NCBI GenBank assembly: GCA_044868295.1 | Contig: JBIOWF010000235.1 | Coordinates: forward strand, 1 to 24,192 | Direction: 5' to 3' | Origin: JBIOWF01 sp044868295 | GTDB lineage: Bacteria; Actinomycetota; Actinomycetes; Streptosporangiales; Streptosporangiaceae | Length of the DNA: 24,192 nt | Shown: one piece after another, positions 7,570 to 14,859 of the stretch | How positions within the stretch are numbered: the stretch's first letter is position 1 | How the letters are laid out: every line of letters begins with the position of its first letter | Program-made: the position numbers and the translations under genes | The notes under the pieces: model-generated | Database searches by the model: none | What the model was told of the DNA's origin: nothing | Seen by the model: only the letters and a program-made list of their open reading frames with translations

Positions 7570-10500
7570 CCCGGAACCGGTCGTCGAGCCGCATGACCGT
7601 GGTGCGCGGCCCGTCGTGCACCTGAAGGTGGACCTCCGTGGCGCCGGGATGGGCGATCAGGACCTCCTTGAGGCGGCCGACCACCGGCGGGGTGCACCGG
7701 GCCACGGGCACGCCGACGACCAGCGGGCCGCGGGGGAAGAGGTCCGGGGCGGTCACGTCCATCGCGATGATCTTCGGGACGTCCTCGCGCTTGTCGACGC
7801 GGCCCTTGACGAGGACGATCGCGTCCTCGGCGAGGACCGGGGCGCAGAGCTGGTACGCCGAGGGGAAGATCATCACTTCGATGGCGCCCGCCAGGTCCTC
7901 CAGCTGGGCGACGAGCCAGGTGTCGCCCTTCCTGGTGACCTTCCGCTGTAGTCCGCTGAGGATGCCGCCGACGGTGACGATCCGGCCGTCCGGCCAGTTC
8001 TCGTCCTGGAGCGCCGCGACCGAGCAGTCCGCCCCCGCGGCCAGGACGTGCTCGACGCCGAGCAGCGGATGGTCGGACACGTAGAGGCCGAGCATCTCCC
8101 GCTCGAACTGCAGGAGCGTCGCCTTGGCCCACTCCCCCGGCGGGACCCGCACGTCGAAGGTCTGATCCGGCGCGCCGAAGAGAGAGTGCTGGCCGATCGC
8201 CTCGTTCTTCTTGATGTCGATGATCGCGTCGACGGCCTGCTCGTGCACCATGAGCAGGCCCTTCCTGGCGTGCCCGAGCGAGTCGAACGCACCCGCCTTG
8301 ATCAGCGACTCGATCACGCGCTTGTTGCAGACGGCGGCGGGCACCTTGCGCAGGAAGTCTTTGAAGTCCGCGAATCGGCCCTTCTCCTTCCGGGCGGAGA
8401 TGACGCCGTCGACGACGTTGCCGCCCACGTTGCGGATCGCGGACAGGCCGAAACGGATGTCCGTGCCACGCGGGGTGAAGTCGAAGTCGGAGTCGTTGAC
8501 GTCCGGCGGCAGCACCTTGATGCCCATGTGGCGGCACTCGTTGAGGTAGAGCGCCGACTTGTCCTTGTCGTCCTTGACGCCCGTGAGCAGCGCCGCCATG
8601 TACTCGGCCGGGAAGTGCGCCTTGAGGTAGGCCGTCCAGTAGGAGACCAGCCCGTATCCGGCGGTGTGGGCCTTGTTGAACGCGTAGTCGGAGAACGGCA
8701 GGAGGACGTCCCACAGCGCCTTGATCGCGGCGGCGGAGAAGCCGTTGTCCTTCATGCCTTTCTCGAAGAACTCGAACTGCTGGTCCAGCTCGGACTTCTT
8801 CTTCTTGCCCATGGCGCGGCGGAGCAGGTCCGCGCCGCCGAGCGAGTATCCCGCGACCTTCCGCGCGATGGCCATGACCTGCTCCTGATAGACGATCAGG
8901 CCGTAGGTCGTGTCGAGGATCTCCCTGAGCGGTTCCTCCAGCTCGGGATGGATCGGGGTGATCGTTTGCTGGCCGTTCTTGCGAAGCGCGTAGTTCGTGT
9001 GCGATCCGGCGCCCATCGGGCCGGGGCGGTAGAGCGCGAGGGCCGCGGAGATGTCCTCGAAGCCGTCCGGGCGCATGGTCCGCAGGAGTGCGCGGCTGCC
9101 GCCGCCGTCCAGCTGGAAGACGCCCAGCGTGTCGCCGCGGCTCAGCAGCTCGTAGGTGGCGCGGTCGTCGAGCGGCAGCGTGAGCAGGTCGATCGGGTCG
9201 CCGCCGCCCCGTTCGATCATCTTCAGGCAGTCGTCGATGATCGTGAGGTTGCGCAGGCCGAGGAAGTCCATCTTCAGCAGGCCGAGCGCCTCGCAGGTCG
9301 GATAGTCGAACTGCGTGATGACCGCGCCGTCGGAGTCCCTGCGCATGATCGGGACGTTGTCGATCAGCGGCTCGGCGGACATGATGACGCCGGCGGCGTG
9401 CACGCCGGGCTGCCGGATCAGGCCCTCCAGGCCCCTGGCGAGGTCCACCGTCGCCTTGACGTCGGCGTCCTCCTCGTAAAGCCGGCGCAGTTCACCGGCC
9501 TCGCCGTAACGCGGGTGGTCCGGGTCGAAGGCCCCGCTCAGCGGGACGTCCCTGCCCATCACCGGTGGCGGGAACGCCTTGGAGATCTTGTCGCCCAGCG
9601 CGTACGGGTAGCCCAGGACCCGGGCCGAGTCCTTGATGGCGGCTTTCGCCTTGATGGTGCCGAAAGTGGCGATCATGGCGACCTTGTCGGCGCCCCATTT
9701 CTCCGTGACGTACCGGATGACGTCGGCTCGCCTGCGCTCGTCGAAGTCGATGTCGACGTCGGGCATGGAGACGCGCTCGGGATTGAGGAACCGCTCGAAG
9801 ATCAGGCCGTGCGGGATCGGGTCCAGGTCGGTGATGCCCAGCGCGTACGCCACGAGGGATCCAGCCGCGGATCCCCGGCCGGGGCCGACCCGGATGCCGT
9901 TGTCCTTCGCCCACATGACGAAGTCGGCGACCACGAGGAAGTAGGAGGGGAAGCCCATCTGCAGGATGACATCGATCTCCTTCTCCGCCCGCCGCCGGTG
10001 CTCCTGGTCGACTCCGTCCGGGAAGCGGCGGTCCATGCCCTCCGAGACCTGCCTGCGGAACCAGGTCTGCTCGCTCTCCCCCTCGGGCACCGGGAAGCCC
10101 GGCATCAGGTTCTTGTAGCCGAACATGCCCGACGGGTCGACCTTCTCGGCGACCAGCAGCGTGTTGCGGCAGCCCTCCTGCCAGACGTCGGAGGAGTCGA
10201 CCGCCCGCATCTCGTCGGGGGACTTGATGTAGTAGCCGCTGCCGTCGAACCGGAACCGGTCCGGGTCGGCCAGCCGCGTACCGGTCTGGACGCAGAGGAG
10301 CGCGTCGTGTCCGGCCGAGTCGGACTCGTACGTGTAGTGGGAGTCGTTGGTGACCAGCGGCGGGATGCCGAGTTCCCGGCCGATGCGGGTCAGCCCGTCG
10401 CGGACCCGCCGCTCGATGTCCAGGCCGTGATCCATCAGTTCCAGGAAGTAGTCGTCCTTCCCGAATATCTCCTGATATTTCGCGGCGGCCCGGACGGCCT

Positions 10501-11005
10501 CGTCGTACTGCCCGAGACGCAGGCGGGTCTGCACCTCGCCGGACGGGCAGCCCGTGGTCGCCATCAGGCCTTCGGCGTGCTCGGCGAGCAGTTCGGCGTC
10601 CATCCTCGGCCACTTGCGGACGAGACCCTCGGTGTAGGCGCGGGAGCTCAGCCGCATCAGGTCGCCGAGGCCGATCTTGTTCTTGGCCCAGATGGTCATG
10701 TGGGTGTAGTAGCCGCCCGCCGAGACGTCGTCGCCCTTCTGGTACGGCTCGCCCCACACGACCGGCTTGTCCTGCGTCCGGGACTCCGGTGCGACGTACG
10801 CCTCGATGCCCAGGATCGGCGTGACACCGGCGGCCGTGGCCTGCCTGTAGAAGTCGTAGGCGCCGTGCATGTTGCCGTGGTCGGTCATCGCGATCGCGGG
10901 CATGCCCAGCTCGCCCACGACCTTGAACATCTGCTTCAGCCGCGCCGCACCGTCGAGCATCGAGTACTCGGTGTGGACGTGCAGATGCACAAACGACTCG
11001 GCCAT
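7502..11005 (-). CDS. dnaE: DNA polymerase III alpha subunit
   Basis: 1167-residue replicative polymerase of the DnaE1 class. The N-terminal PHP domain keeps metal ligands (His9 and His11 in HLHVHTEYS, Asp18, TDHGNMHG, and NDSHY further on). It is therefore likely an active proofreading nuclease, as shown for mycobacterial DnaE1. The palm carries PDVDIDFDE with Asp418 and Asp420, equivalent to E. coli D401 and D403. GPGRGSAAGSLVAYALG and DFLGLRNL are typical fingers/palm blocks. The C-terminal third has the helix-hairpin-helix region and an OB fold (GRIVTVGGILSG). Start ATG at 11005 has AAGGGG upstream. It lies 37 nt downstream of the chorismate mutase fusion gene on the same strand, so the two are probably co-transcribed. 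Length matches the family (about 1180 aa). Confidence 0.97.
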   Translation of the reverse strand: MAESFVHLHVHTEYSMLDGAARLKQMFKVVGELGMPAIAMTDHGNMHGAYDFYRQATAAGVTPILGIEAYVAPESRTQDKPVVWGEPYQKGDDVSAGGYYTHMTIWAKNKIGLGDLMRLSSRAYTEGLVRKWPRMDAELLAEHAEGLMATTGCPSGEVQTRLRLGQYDEAVRAAAKYQEIFGKDDYFLELMDHGLDIERRVRDGLTRIGRELGIPPLVTNDSHYTYESDSAGHDALLCVQTGTRLADPDRFRFDGSGYYIKSPDEMRAVDSSDVWQEGCRNTLLVAEKVDPSGMFGYKNLMPGFPVPEGESEQTWFRRQVSEGMDRRFPDGVDQEHRRRAEKEIDVILQMGFPSYFLVVADFVMWAKDNGIRVGPGRGSAAGSLVAYALGITDLDPIPHGLIFERFLNPERVSMPDVDIDFDERRRADVIRYVTEKWGADKVAMIATFGTIKAKAAIKDSARVLGYPYALGDKISKAFPPPVMGRDVPLSGAFDPDHPRYGEAGELRRLYEEDADVKATVDLARGLEGLIRQPGVHAAGVIMSAEPLIDNVPIMRRDSDGAVITQFDYPTCEALGLLKMDFLGLRNLTIIDDCLKMIERGGGDPIDLLTLPLDDRATYELLSRGDTLGVFQLDGGGSRALLRTMRPDGFEDISAALALYRPGPMGAGSHTNYALRKNGQQTITPIHPELEEPLREILDTTYGLIVYQEQVMAIARKVAGYSLGGADLLRRAMGKKKKSELDQQFEFFEKGMKDNGFSAAAIKALWDVLLPFSDYAFNKAHTAGYGLVSYWTAYLKAHFPAEYMAALLTGVKDDKDKSALYLNECRHMGIKVLPPDVNDSDFDFTPRGTDIRFGLSAIRNVGGNVVDGVISARKEKGRFADFKDFLRKVPAAVCNKRVIESLIKAGAFDSLGHARKGLLMVHEQAVDAIIDIKKNEAIGQHSLFGAPDQTFDVRVPPGEWAKATLLQFEREMLGLYVSDHPLLGVEHVLAAGADCSVAALQDENWPDGRIVTVGGILSGLQRKVTRKGDTWLVAQLEDLAGAIEVMIFPSAYQLCAPVLAEDAIVLVKGRVDKREDVPKIIAMDVTAPDLFPRGPLVVGVPVARCTPPVVGRLKEVLIAHPGATEVHLQVHDGPRTTVMRLDDRFRVTLSPALMGDLKQLLGPACLGA

Positions 11006-11042
11006 GGATCCCCTTCAACCATCGGCGATCCGAGCGTACGCC

Positions 11043-11978
11043 TCAGCTCTGACAGTCCTCCTCCGCGAGCTGCAGGCCCGCCTCGATGACGGCGTTCATC
11101 ACCGGCGCGAGCCGCGACTCGCCGAGGCGGGGGGCACGGCGGGCCATGGCGGCCACCAGGCGGCGCTCACGCTCCATGTCGCGGCCCGCGAAGCCGCCGA
11201 CCGGCTTGAGCCGCTGGACGGTTCCGGCCAGCGCCGCCCGGCGCTCCAGCAGCGTGGCGAGGGCGGCGTCCACCCGGTCGATGGCCTGCCGCGCGGCGAC
11301 CATGTCGCCGGGAGCCTCGGATCGCACGAGCGCGGCGAGAACGGTCGCGGCCTCGTGCGCGGCGCCGAGCGTCCCCGCCGACGCGTCCGTGGCCAGCAGC
11401 AGGCCGTCGGCTCCCGCCGCGACCGCCGCGCCCGCGAGCGACGGGTCGTCGGCCAGACCGGCGAGAACGGGACGGCCGGAGCGCTCCCGCGCCGCCCGCA
11501 TCAGCGCGAGGTCGAGCGTGACACGCGCCGGACGTGTACGGCCGCCGCCCTCGCAGAACACCACCTGTTCGTTGCCCTCGGCCCGGCAATGATCGGCGAC
11601 ACCGAGCCACTCCTCCAGCGTGGCCGCCTGGCCGCGCTGGACGACGACGGGCAGGCCGAGCCCGGCCACCGCCCGGACGAGCCCGACGTCGCGCATCCAG
11701 TCGGCGCCGATCACCACGCCGTCCGCGACCGAGGCCGTCGCGGCGAGGTCGGCGGCCGAGGAGGGCTCGACGAGCAGCGGACCGGCCCACGCGCCCCGCG
11801 CTCCGGCGATGATCTCGCCCGCGGGCACCCCGTCATAGGGATCTCTCAGGCTGATCCATCGTGCGTCGGCTCCGCCGATCACCGCGACGGGCACGCCGTC
11901 CCCGAGGGCGAGATCCCCGATCTGTACGCGCTCGGCGGCCGAGGCTCGCACGGCCGCCAGTTCGTCGGTGTGGGTCAT
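11043..11978 (-). CDS. DAHP-synthase-like domain (degenerate) fused to AroQ chorismate mutase
   Basis: 311 residues in two parts. Residues ~25-215 have the layout of type I-beta DAHP synthase (DGVVIGADWMRDVGLV, GLPVVVQRG, GNEQVVFCEGGGRT, TLDLALM, AAGADGLL), but key residues are altered. The Lys of LLKRG is Gln114, the CERGIRT Arg is Gly144, DPSHA has lost its His (Leu181), and PCSVE has become PLLVE. Residues ~225-311 are an AroQ chorismate mutase whose residues align without gaps with the E. coli P-protein domain: Arg230, Arg247, Lys258, Asp267, Arg270, Glu271, plus Gln303. The mutase is therefore probably active (chorismate to prephenate, for Phe/Tyr), while the barrel is probably a regulatory or structural relic. 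Start ATG at 11978 has AGGAG 5-6 nt away. dnaE follows at 37 nt. Confidence 0.82.
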   Translation of the reverse strand: MTHTDELAAVRASAAERVQIGDLALGDGVPVAVIGGADARWISLRDPYDGVPAGEIIAGARGAWAGPLLVEPSSAADLAATASVADGVVIGADWMRDVGLVRAVAGLGLPVVVQRGQAATLEEWLGVADHCRAEGNEQVVFCEGGGRTRPARVTLDLALMRAARERSGRPVLAGLADDPSLAGAAVAAGADGLLLATDASAGTLGAAHEAATVLAALVRSEAPGDMVAARQAIDRVDAALATLLERRAALAGTVQRLKPVGGFAGRDMERERRLVAAMARRAPRLGESRLAPVMNAVIEAGLQLAEEDCQS

Positions 11979-12028
11979 GTCGGCTCCTCATGTAGGCCGG
12001 CCCGTGGAACCGGCTCGCTGACCTTGCT

Positions 12029-12056
12029 GACAACGAAAACTTGTCGACAACGAAAA
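12029..12056. promoter_or_regulatory. Direct repeat with central palindrome, possible operator
   Basis: GACAACGAAAA occurs at 12029-12039 and again at 12046-12056, 17 nt apart start to start. Between and overlapping them is the palindrome TTGTCGACAA (12041-12050). The element lies 50-80 nt upstream of the chorismate mutase fusion start on the minus strand, and between that gene and a terminator. This spacing suits a regulator site, but no known binding motif is recognised. The 12053-12057 A-run also forms the T-tail of the neighbouring terminator. Confidence 0.45.
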
Positions 12057-12082
12057 AGGCAGAGACACGATGTCTCTGCCTT
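12053..12082 (-). terminator. Rho-independent terminator on the minus strand
   Basis: A perfect 12-bp stem, AAGGCAGAGACA with TGTCTCTGCCTT and a 3-nt loop (12056-12082), is followed on the minus strand by TTTTT then CG. There is no T-run in the plus direction, so it acts on minus-strand transcripts. No protein gene lies just upstream of it on that strand. It must therefore end either a small RNA made from about 12083-12190 or a leader of the chorismate mutase gene, or else block antisense reading from the kinase locus. Confidence 0.8.
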
Positions 12083-12180
12083 CAGCCGGCTCAGGGTGGT
12101 CGCTAGATCACACTCTCGTGACCGGCCCTCCCAGAGCCGGCCGTGTAAAGGTGCGATAGCGGATCACATGACGACCCTAG
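12083..12180 (-). ncRNA. Candidate small structured RNA or leader upstream of a terminator
   Basis: On the minus strand this stretch can fold: CGCTA pairs with TAGCG across the region, a CCGGC...GCCGG hairpin has a 9-nt loop, and a small CAC-GAGA-GTG hairpin follows. It ends directly at the strong terminator. No convincing gene is present; a GTG-led 19-codon frame exists without a ribosome site. There is no tRNA signature (no GTTCGA loop). It could be an independent sRNA or an attenuator-like leader for the chorismate mutase/dnaE operon, whose start codon lies 74 nt beyond the T-run. No promoter is clearly recognisable. Confidence 0.3.
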
Positions 12181-12260
12181 CAGGCCTCTTCCGAGCCCAG
12201 AATGATCTGTCTCACATCCTGGACGCCCGGCGGCGCGTGCGGTTGATCCCTTTGCCATCC

Positions 12261-12272
12261 GTGGGACGATTC
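12261..12272 (+). promoter_or_regulatory. Kinase-cluster box, copy 1
   Basis: GTGGGACGATTC lies 22 nt before the start codon of the first kinase. The same 12-mer, with at most one change, precedes the other two kinase genes at similar distances. The position is compatible with a promoter core or transcription start region, or with a shared operator. Confidence 0.5.
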
Positions 12273-12294
12273 TTGGGGTCCGGGAGGGGAATTG

Positions 12295-14796
12295 ATGTCG
12301 CACGCGGGAAGCCGGCTCGTCGGAGGCCGGTACCAACTGGTCGAGCCCATCGGCCGGGGTGGCATGGGAATCGTATGGCGAGCCCATGATGAGCTGCTTG
12401 ATCGCGCGGTCGCGGTCAAGGAGGTCCGCTACGACAGCGCCATGGGTGACGAGCTGGACGAGCTCAACCGCCGCACGATGCGCGAGGCGCGGGCCGCGGG
12501 CCGCCTCACCCACCCCAACGTCGTCGTCGTCCACGACGTGATCGAGGAGGACGGCCGGCCCTGGATCATCATGCAGCTGGTCGACTCGCGATCGCTCGGG
12601 CAGGTGATCCGGGAGGACGGCCCGCTCTCGCCGGAACGGACCACGGAGATCGGGCTGCAGGTCCTCGACGCGCTCCGCGCCGCCCACGCGCAGGGTGTCC
12701 TGCACCGGGACGTCAAGCCTGAGAACGTGCTGATCACCGACGACGGCCGGGTGGTGCTGACCGATTTCGGCATCGCGCGCCTTGAGGCCGACTCCACGAT
12801 GACCAGGACGGGCCTCGTGGGCACGCCCGCCTTCATCGCGCCGGAACGGCTGCGGGGCTACCCCGCGCAGCGCGAGTCGGACCTGTGGTCGCTCGGCGCC
12901 ACGCTCTACACGGCCGTCGAGGGCAAGCCGCCGCACGATCGCGGCATGCCGCTCGCCACCATGCACGCCGTGCTCAACGACGAGCCGAAGCCGCCGGTCC
13001 GCGCCGGGCGGCTGGGCGTCGTCCTGGACCAGCTCCTGCGCAAGGAGCCGGCCGATCGGCCCAGCTACGACGAGACCGTCCGGTTGCTGCGCCGCGTGGC
13101 GGCGGCCGCCGCGCCGCCGTCTCCCCCGACGACGGTGCCGTTCGAGTCGCCGGGCGCGCGGAGCGCCGCTGAGCCGCCCGCGCCTGGATCCGCGGCGCCG
13201 CGCCGCGTGCCCATGGCACCCATGCCGCAGACGGGTGCTCGAGGCCTGCCGATCAAGCAGGAGCCCGCCCGCCCCAAGGCGCGAGCCGTACCGGCGCACG
13301 ACGACTCCGCCGACACCGATCCGCGGCTCGTGTTCGTCGAGATGGACCCGCCTCAGGACGCCGCGAAAGACGTTCCGAGCGGGCCCGAGGCCCCGAGACC
13401 GGCCGAGCCGGCCGCCCCCGTCGAGCCGCCGGCCAGGCCCCCGGCCAAACAACCGGCCAAGGCCGCACCTGAAAAGCCCGCCAAGGCCGCACCTGAAAAG
13501 CCCGCCAAGGCCGCGCCCCAGAAGCCGGTCAAGGCCTCTTCCAAGGAACCGGCCAAGAAGCCGTCCGGGTCCGCCAAGCCGGCCGCGGCGGAGCCGGACG
13601 CCGCTGAGGAGGGCTCCGCGGGGGCCAAGACGCGCGTCGTATCCACCGATCCCGCCGACGGCGTGAAGCAGGCCCCGGCCGCCAAGACGGGGGCGTCCCC
13701 GGCAGCGGCGTCAGCCGCACGCAGCTCGCGGCCCACCCCGGCCACCGAACGGGAGGCGTCCCCGGCAGCGGCACCGGCCGCGCCCAGCGCGCGGCCCGGC
13801 CCGGCCGCCAAGACGGAGGCATCCTCGGATGCGGCGCCGGCCACACCCGGCTCGCGGCCCGCCCCCGCCGCCAAGGCGGAGACGTCCCGGGATGCGGCGC
13901 CGGCCACCCGGAGGGCGCCCGTGATTCCGGTCAAGCGGGAAGAGCCACAGGCCGAAACGCGAGCCGTACCGGCGGGGAAGGACGCACCCGACGGCGGGAA
14001 GCCGGCGGAGCGGGCGACGCCACGGGCCTCGGCCCCGGTCATCCCGACGCAGCCGCGTGAGGTTTGGCGCGGCGCGGAGACCGCACTGGTGGAGCGGCGG
14101 CCCAGGCCGGTGATCCGCATGGCCCTCCTGATCGTTGCGGCGCTGGTCGTCGTCGCGATCGTCGCCGGATACCTGGGCCTGCGGGACGGGGAGCAGAGTT
14201 CGTCCGGAAGCACGGGCAAGCCCGCCACGACAGGCGAGGCGTCCCCCTCGTCCTCGAAGGACTCCACCGACAAGCCGACCAAGGAGCCCTCGAAGAAGCC
14301 GTCGCCCTCAGAGCCGGCCACCCCGACACCCAGCCCGGCCACCTCAAAGCCCTCCGACGTCCCCAAGGGCTGGAAGAAATTTAAGGATTCATCCGGATTC
14401 TCCGTCGCCCTCCCCAAGGGCTGGAAGGTAAACAGGCGCAGCGGCACGGCGGTCTGGTTCCGCGGCCCCGGCACCAGCGGATTCCTGCTCATCGACCAGA
14501 CCAGCCACCCGAGGGACGACGCGGAGAAAGACTGGAAAAACCAGGAGAAGTCGCGCAAGTACACGTTCTCCAACTACAAGCGAGTGCGGATCGAGTCGAT
14601 CGATTTCTGGGACGAGGCCGCCGACTGGGAGTTCACCTTCGGCTCGGGCTCCGGGAAGACCCACGTGATCAACCGCGGCTTCGTCACCGACAAGCACCAC
14701 GGCTACGCGATCTACTGGAGCACCCCGGAGAAGACCTGGAAGAAGGACCGGCACTTCTTCGAAACCTTCACCGCCACGTTCAAACCAGACAAATAA
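12295..14796 (+). CDS. Transmembrane Ser/Thr protein kinase 1 with extracytoplasmic C-terminal domain
   Basis: 833 residues. The Hanks-type kinase domain (about 10-268) is complete: glycine loop GRGGMGIVWRA, Lys42 in VAVKEV, HRDVKPEN with Asp139, Asp157 in DFG, and IAPERL. A ~340-residue Ala/Pro/Lys-rich, probably disordered linker contains tandem repeats. One membrane helix follows (609-629, MALLIVAALVVVAIVAGYLG), then a Ser/Thr/Pro stalk. The C-terminal ~140-residue domain (690-833) opens with PKGWKKFKDSSGFSVALPKG and contains DWEFTF and AIYW. It is shared with kinase 2 and is not PASTA; it may sense an external signal. ATG at 12295 follows GGAGGGG by 5 nt. The GTGGGACGATTC box lies 22 nt upstream. 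It is the first of three tandem kinases. Confidence 0.93.
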   Translation: MSHAGSRLVGGRYQLVEPIGRGGMGIVWRAHDELLDRAVAVKEVRYDSAMGDELDELNRRTMREARAAGRLTHPNVVVVHDVIEEDGRPWIIMQLVDSRSLGQVIREDGPLSPERTTEIGLQVLDALRAAHAQGVLHRDVKPENVLITDDGRVVLTDFGIARLEADSTMTRTGLVGTPAFIAPERLRGYPAQRESDLWSLGATLYTAVEGKPPHDRGMPLATMHAVLNDEPKPPVRAGRLGVVLDQLLRKEPADRPSYDETVRLLRRVAAAAAPPSPPTTVPFESPGARSAAEPPAPGSAAPRRVPMAPMPQTGARGLPIKQEPARPKARAVPAHDDSADTDPRLVFVEMDPPQDAAKDVPSGPEAPRPAEPAAPVEPPARPPAKQPAKAAPEKPAKAAPEKPAKAAPQKPVKASSKEPAKKPSGSAKPAAAEPDAAEEGSAGAKTRVVSTDPADGVKQAPAAKTGASPAAASAARSSRPTPATEREASPAAAPAAPSARPGPAAKTEASSDAAPATPGSRPAPAAKAETSRDAAPATRRAPVIPVKREEPQAETRAVPAGKDAPDGGKPAERATPRASAPVIPTQPREVWRGAETALVERRPRPVIRMALLIVAALVVVAIVAGYLGLRDGEQSSSGSTGKPATTGEASPSSSKDSTDKPTKEPSKKPSPSEPATPTPSPATSKPSDVPKGWKKFKDSSGFSVALPKGWKVNRRSGTAVWFRGPGTSGFLLIDQTSHPRDDAEKDWKNQEKSRKYTFSNYKRVRIESIDFWDEAADWEFTFGSGSGKTHVINRGFVTDKHHGYAIYWSTPEKTWKKDRHFFETFTATFKPDK
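13459..13530 (+). repeat. 24-nt tandem repeat in kinase 1 linker
   Basis: Three copies of a 24-nt unit (13459-13482, 13483-13506, 13507-13530) encode the octapeptide KAAPEKPA. The first two are identical; the third has diverged (KAAPQKPV). The near identity suggests recent slippage expansion within the intracellular linker. Confidence 0.85.
13678..13920 (+). repeat. 63-nt imperfect repeats in kinase 1 linker
   Basis: Four imperfect 21-residue units (13678-13740, 13741-13803, 13804-13866 and a shorter one from 13867) follow a pattern like AAKTEASxxAAPAxxxSRPxP. They lengthen the disordered part between the kinase domain and the membrane. Confidence 0.7.
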
Positions 14797-14835
14797 CCAT
14801 CTTTGGCCACCCTCGGCTGAGTTGTGGGACCATTC
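14791..14835 (+). promoter_or_regulatory. Duplicated intergenic segment with kinase-cluster box, copy 2
   Basis: These 45 nt begin at the last codons of kinase 1 and end with the box GTGGGACCATTC (14824-14835), 24 nt before the start of kinase 2. They align without gaps to 16633-16677 upstream of kinase 3 (30 of 45 identical by my count). The strongest blocks are AAATAACCAT and the box itself. Confidence 0.6.
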
Positions 14836-14859
14836 AGTGGCTTTCGTGGGAGGGGTCTG

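Noticed and set aside
8048..11089. Very long plus-strand open frame opposite dnaE
   Set aside because: It is the antisense of a well-conserved polymerase gene in GC-rich DNA; its Arg/Val/Asp/Gly-rich product shows no domain and there is no ribosome site.
12100..12165. Leader peptide for aromatic amino acid attenuation before the mutase gene
   Set aside because: The only short frame (19 codons, GTG start) has a single Tyr and a single Phe, no Trp and no ribosome site, and I found no antiterminator pairing with the terminator arm.
11979..12294. Possible tRNA or 6S-like RNA in the intergenic region
   Set aside because: Looked for T-loop GTTCGA, CCA end and anticodon arm on both strands and found none; the length and fold do not match 6S or Ms1 RNA. 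Only an unnamed structured-RNA candidate is kept.
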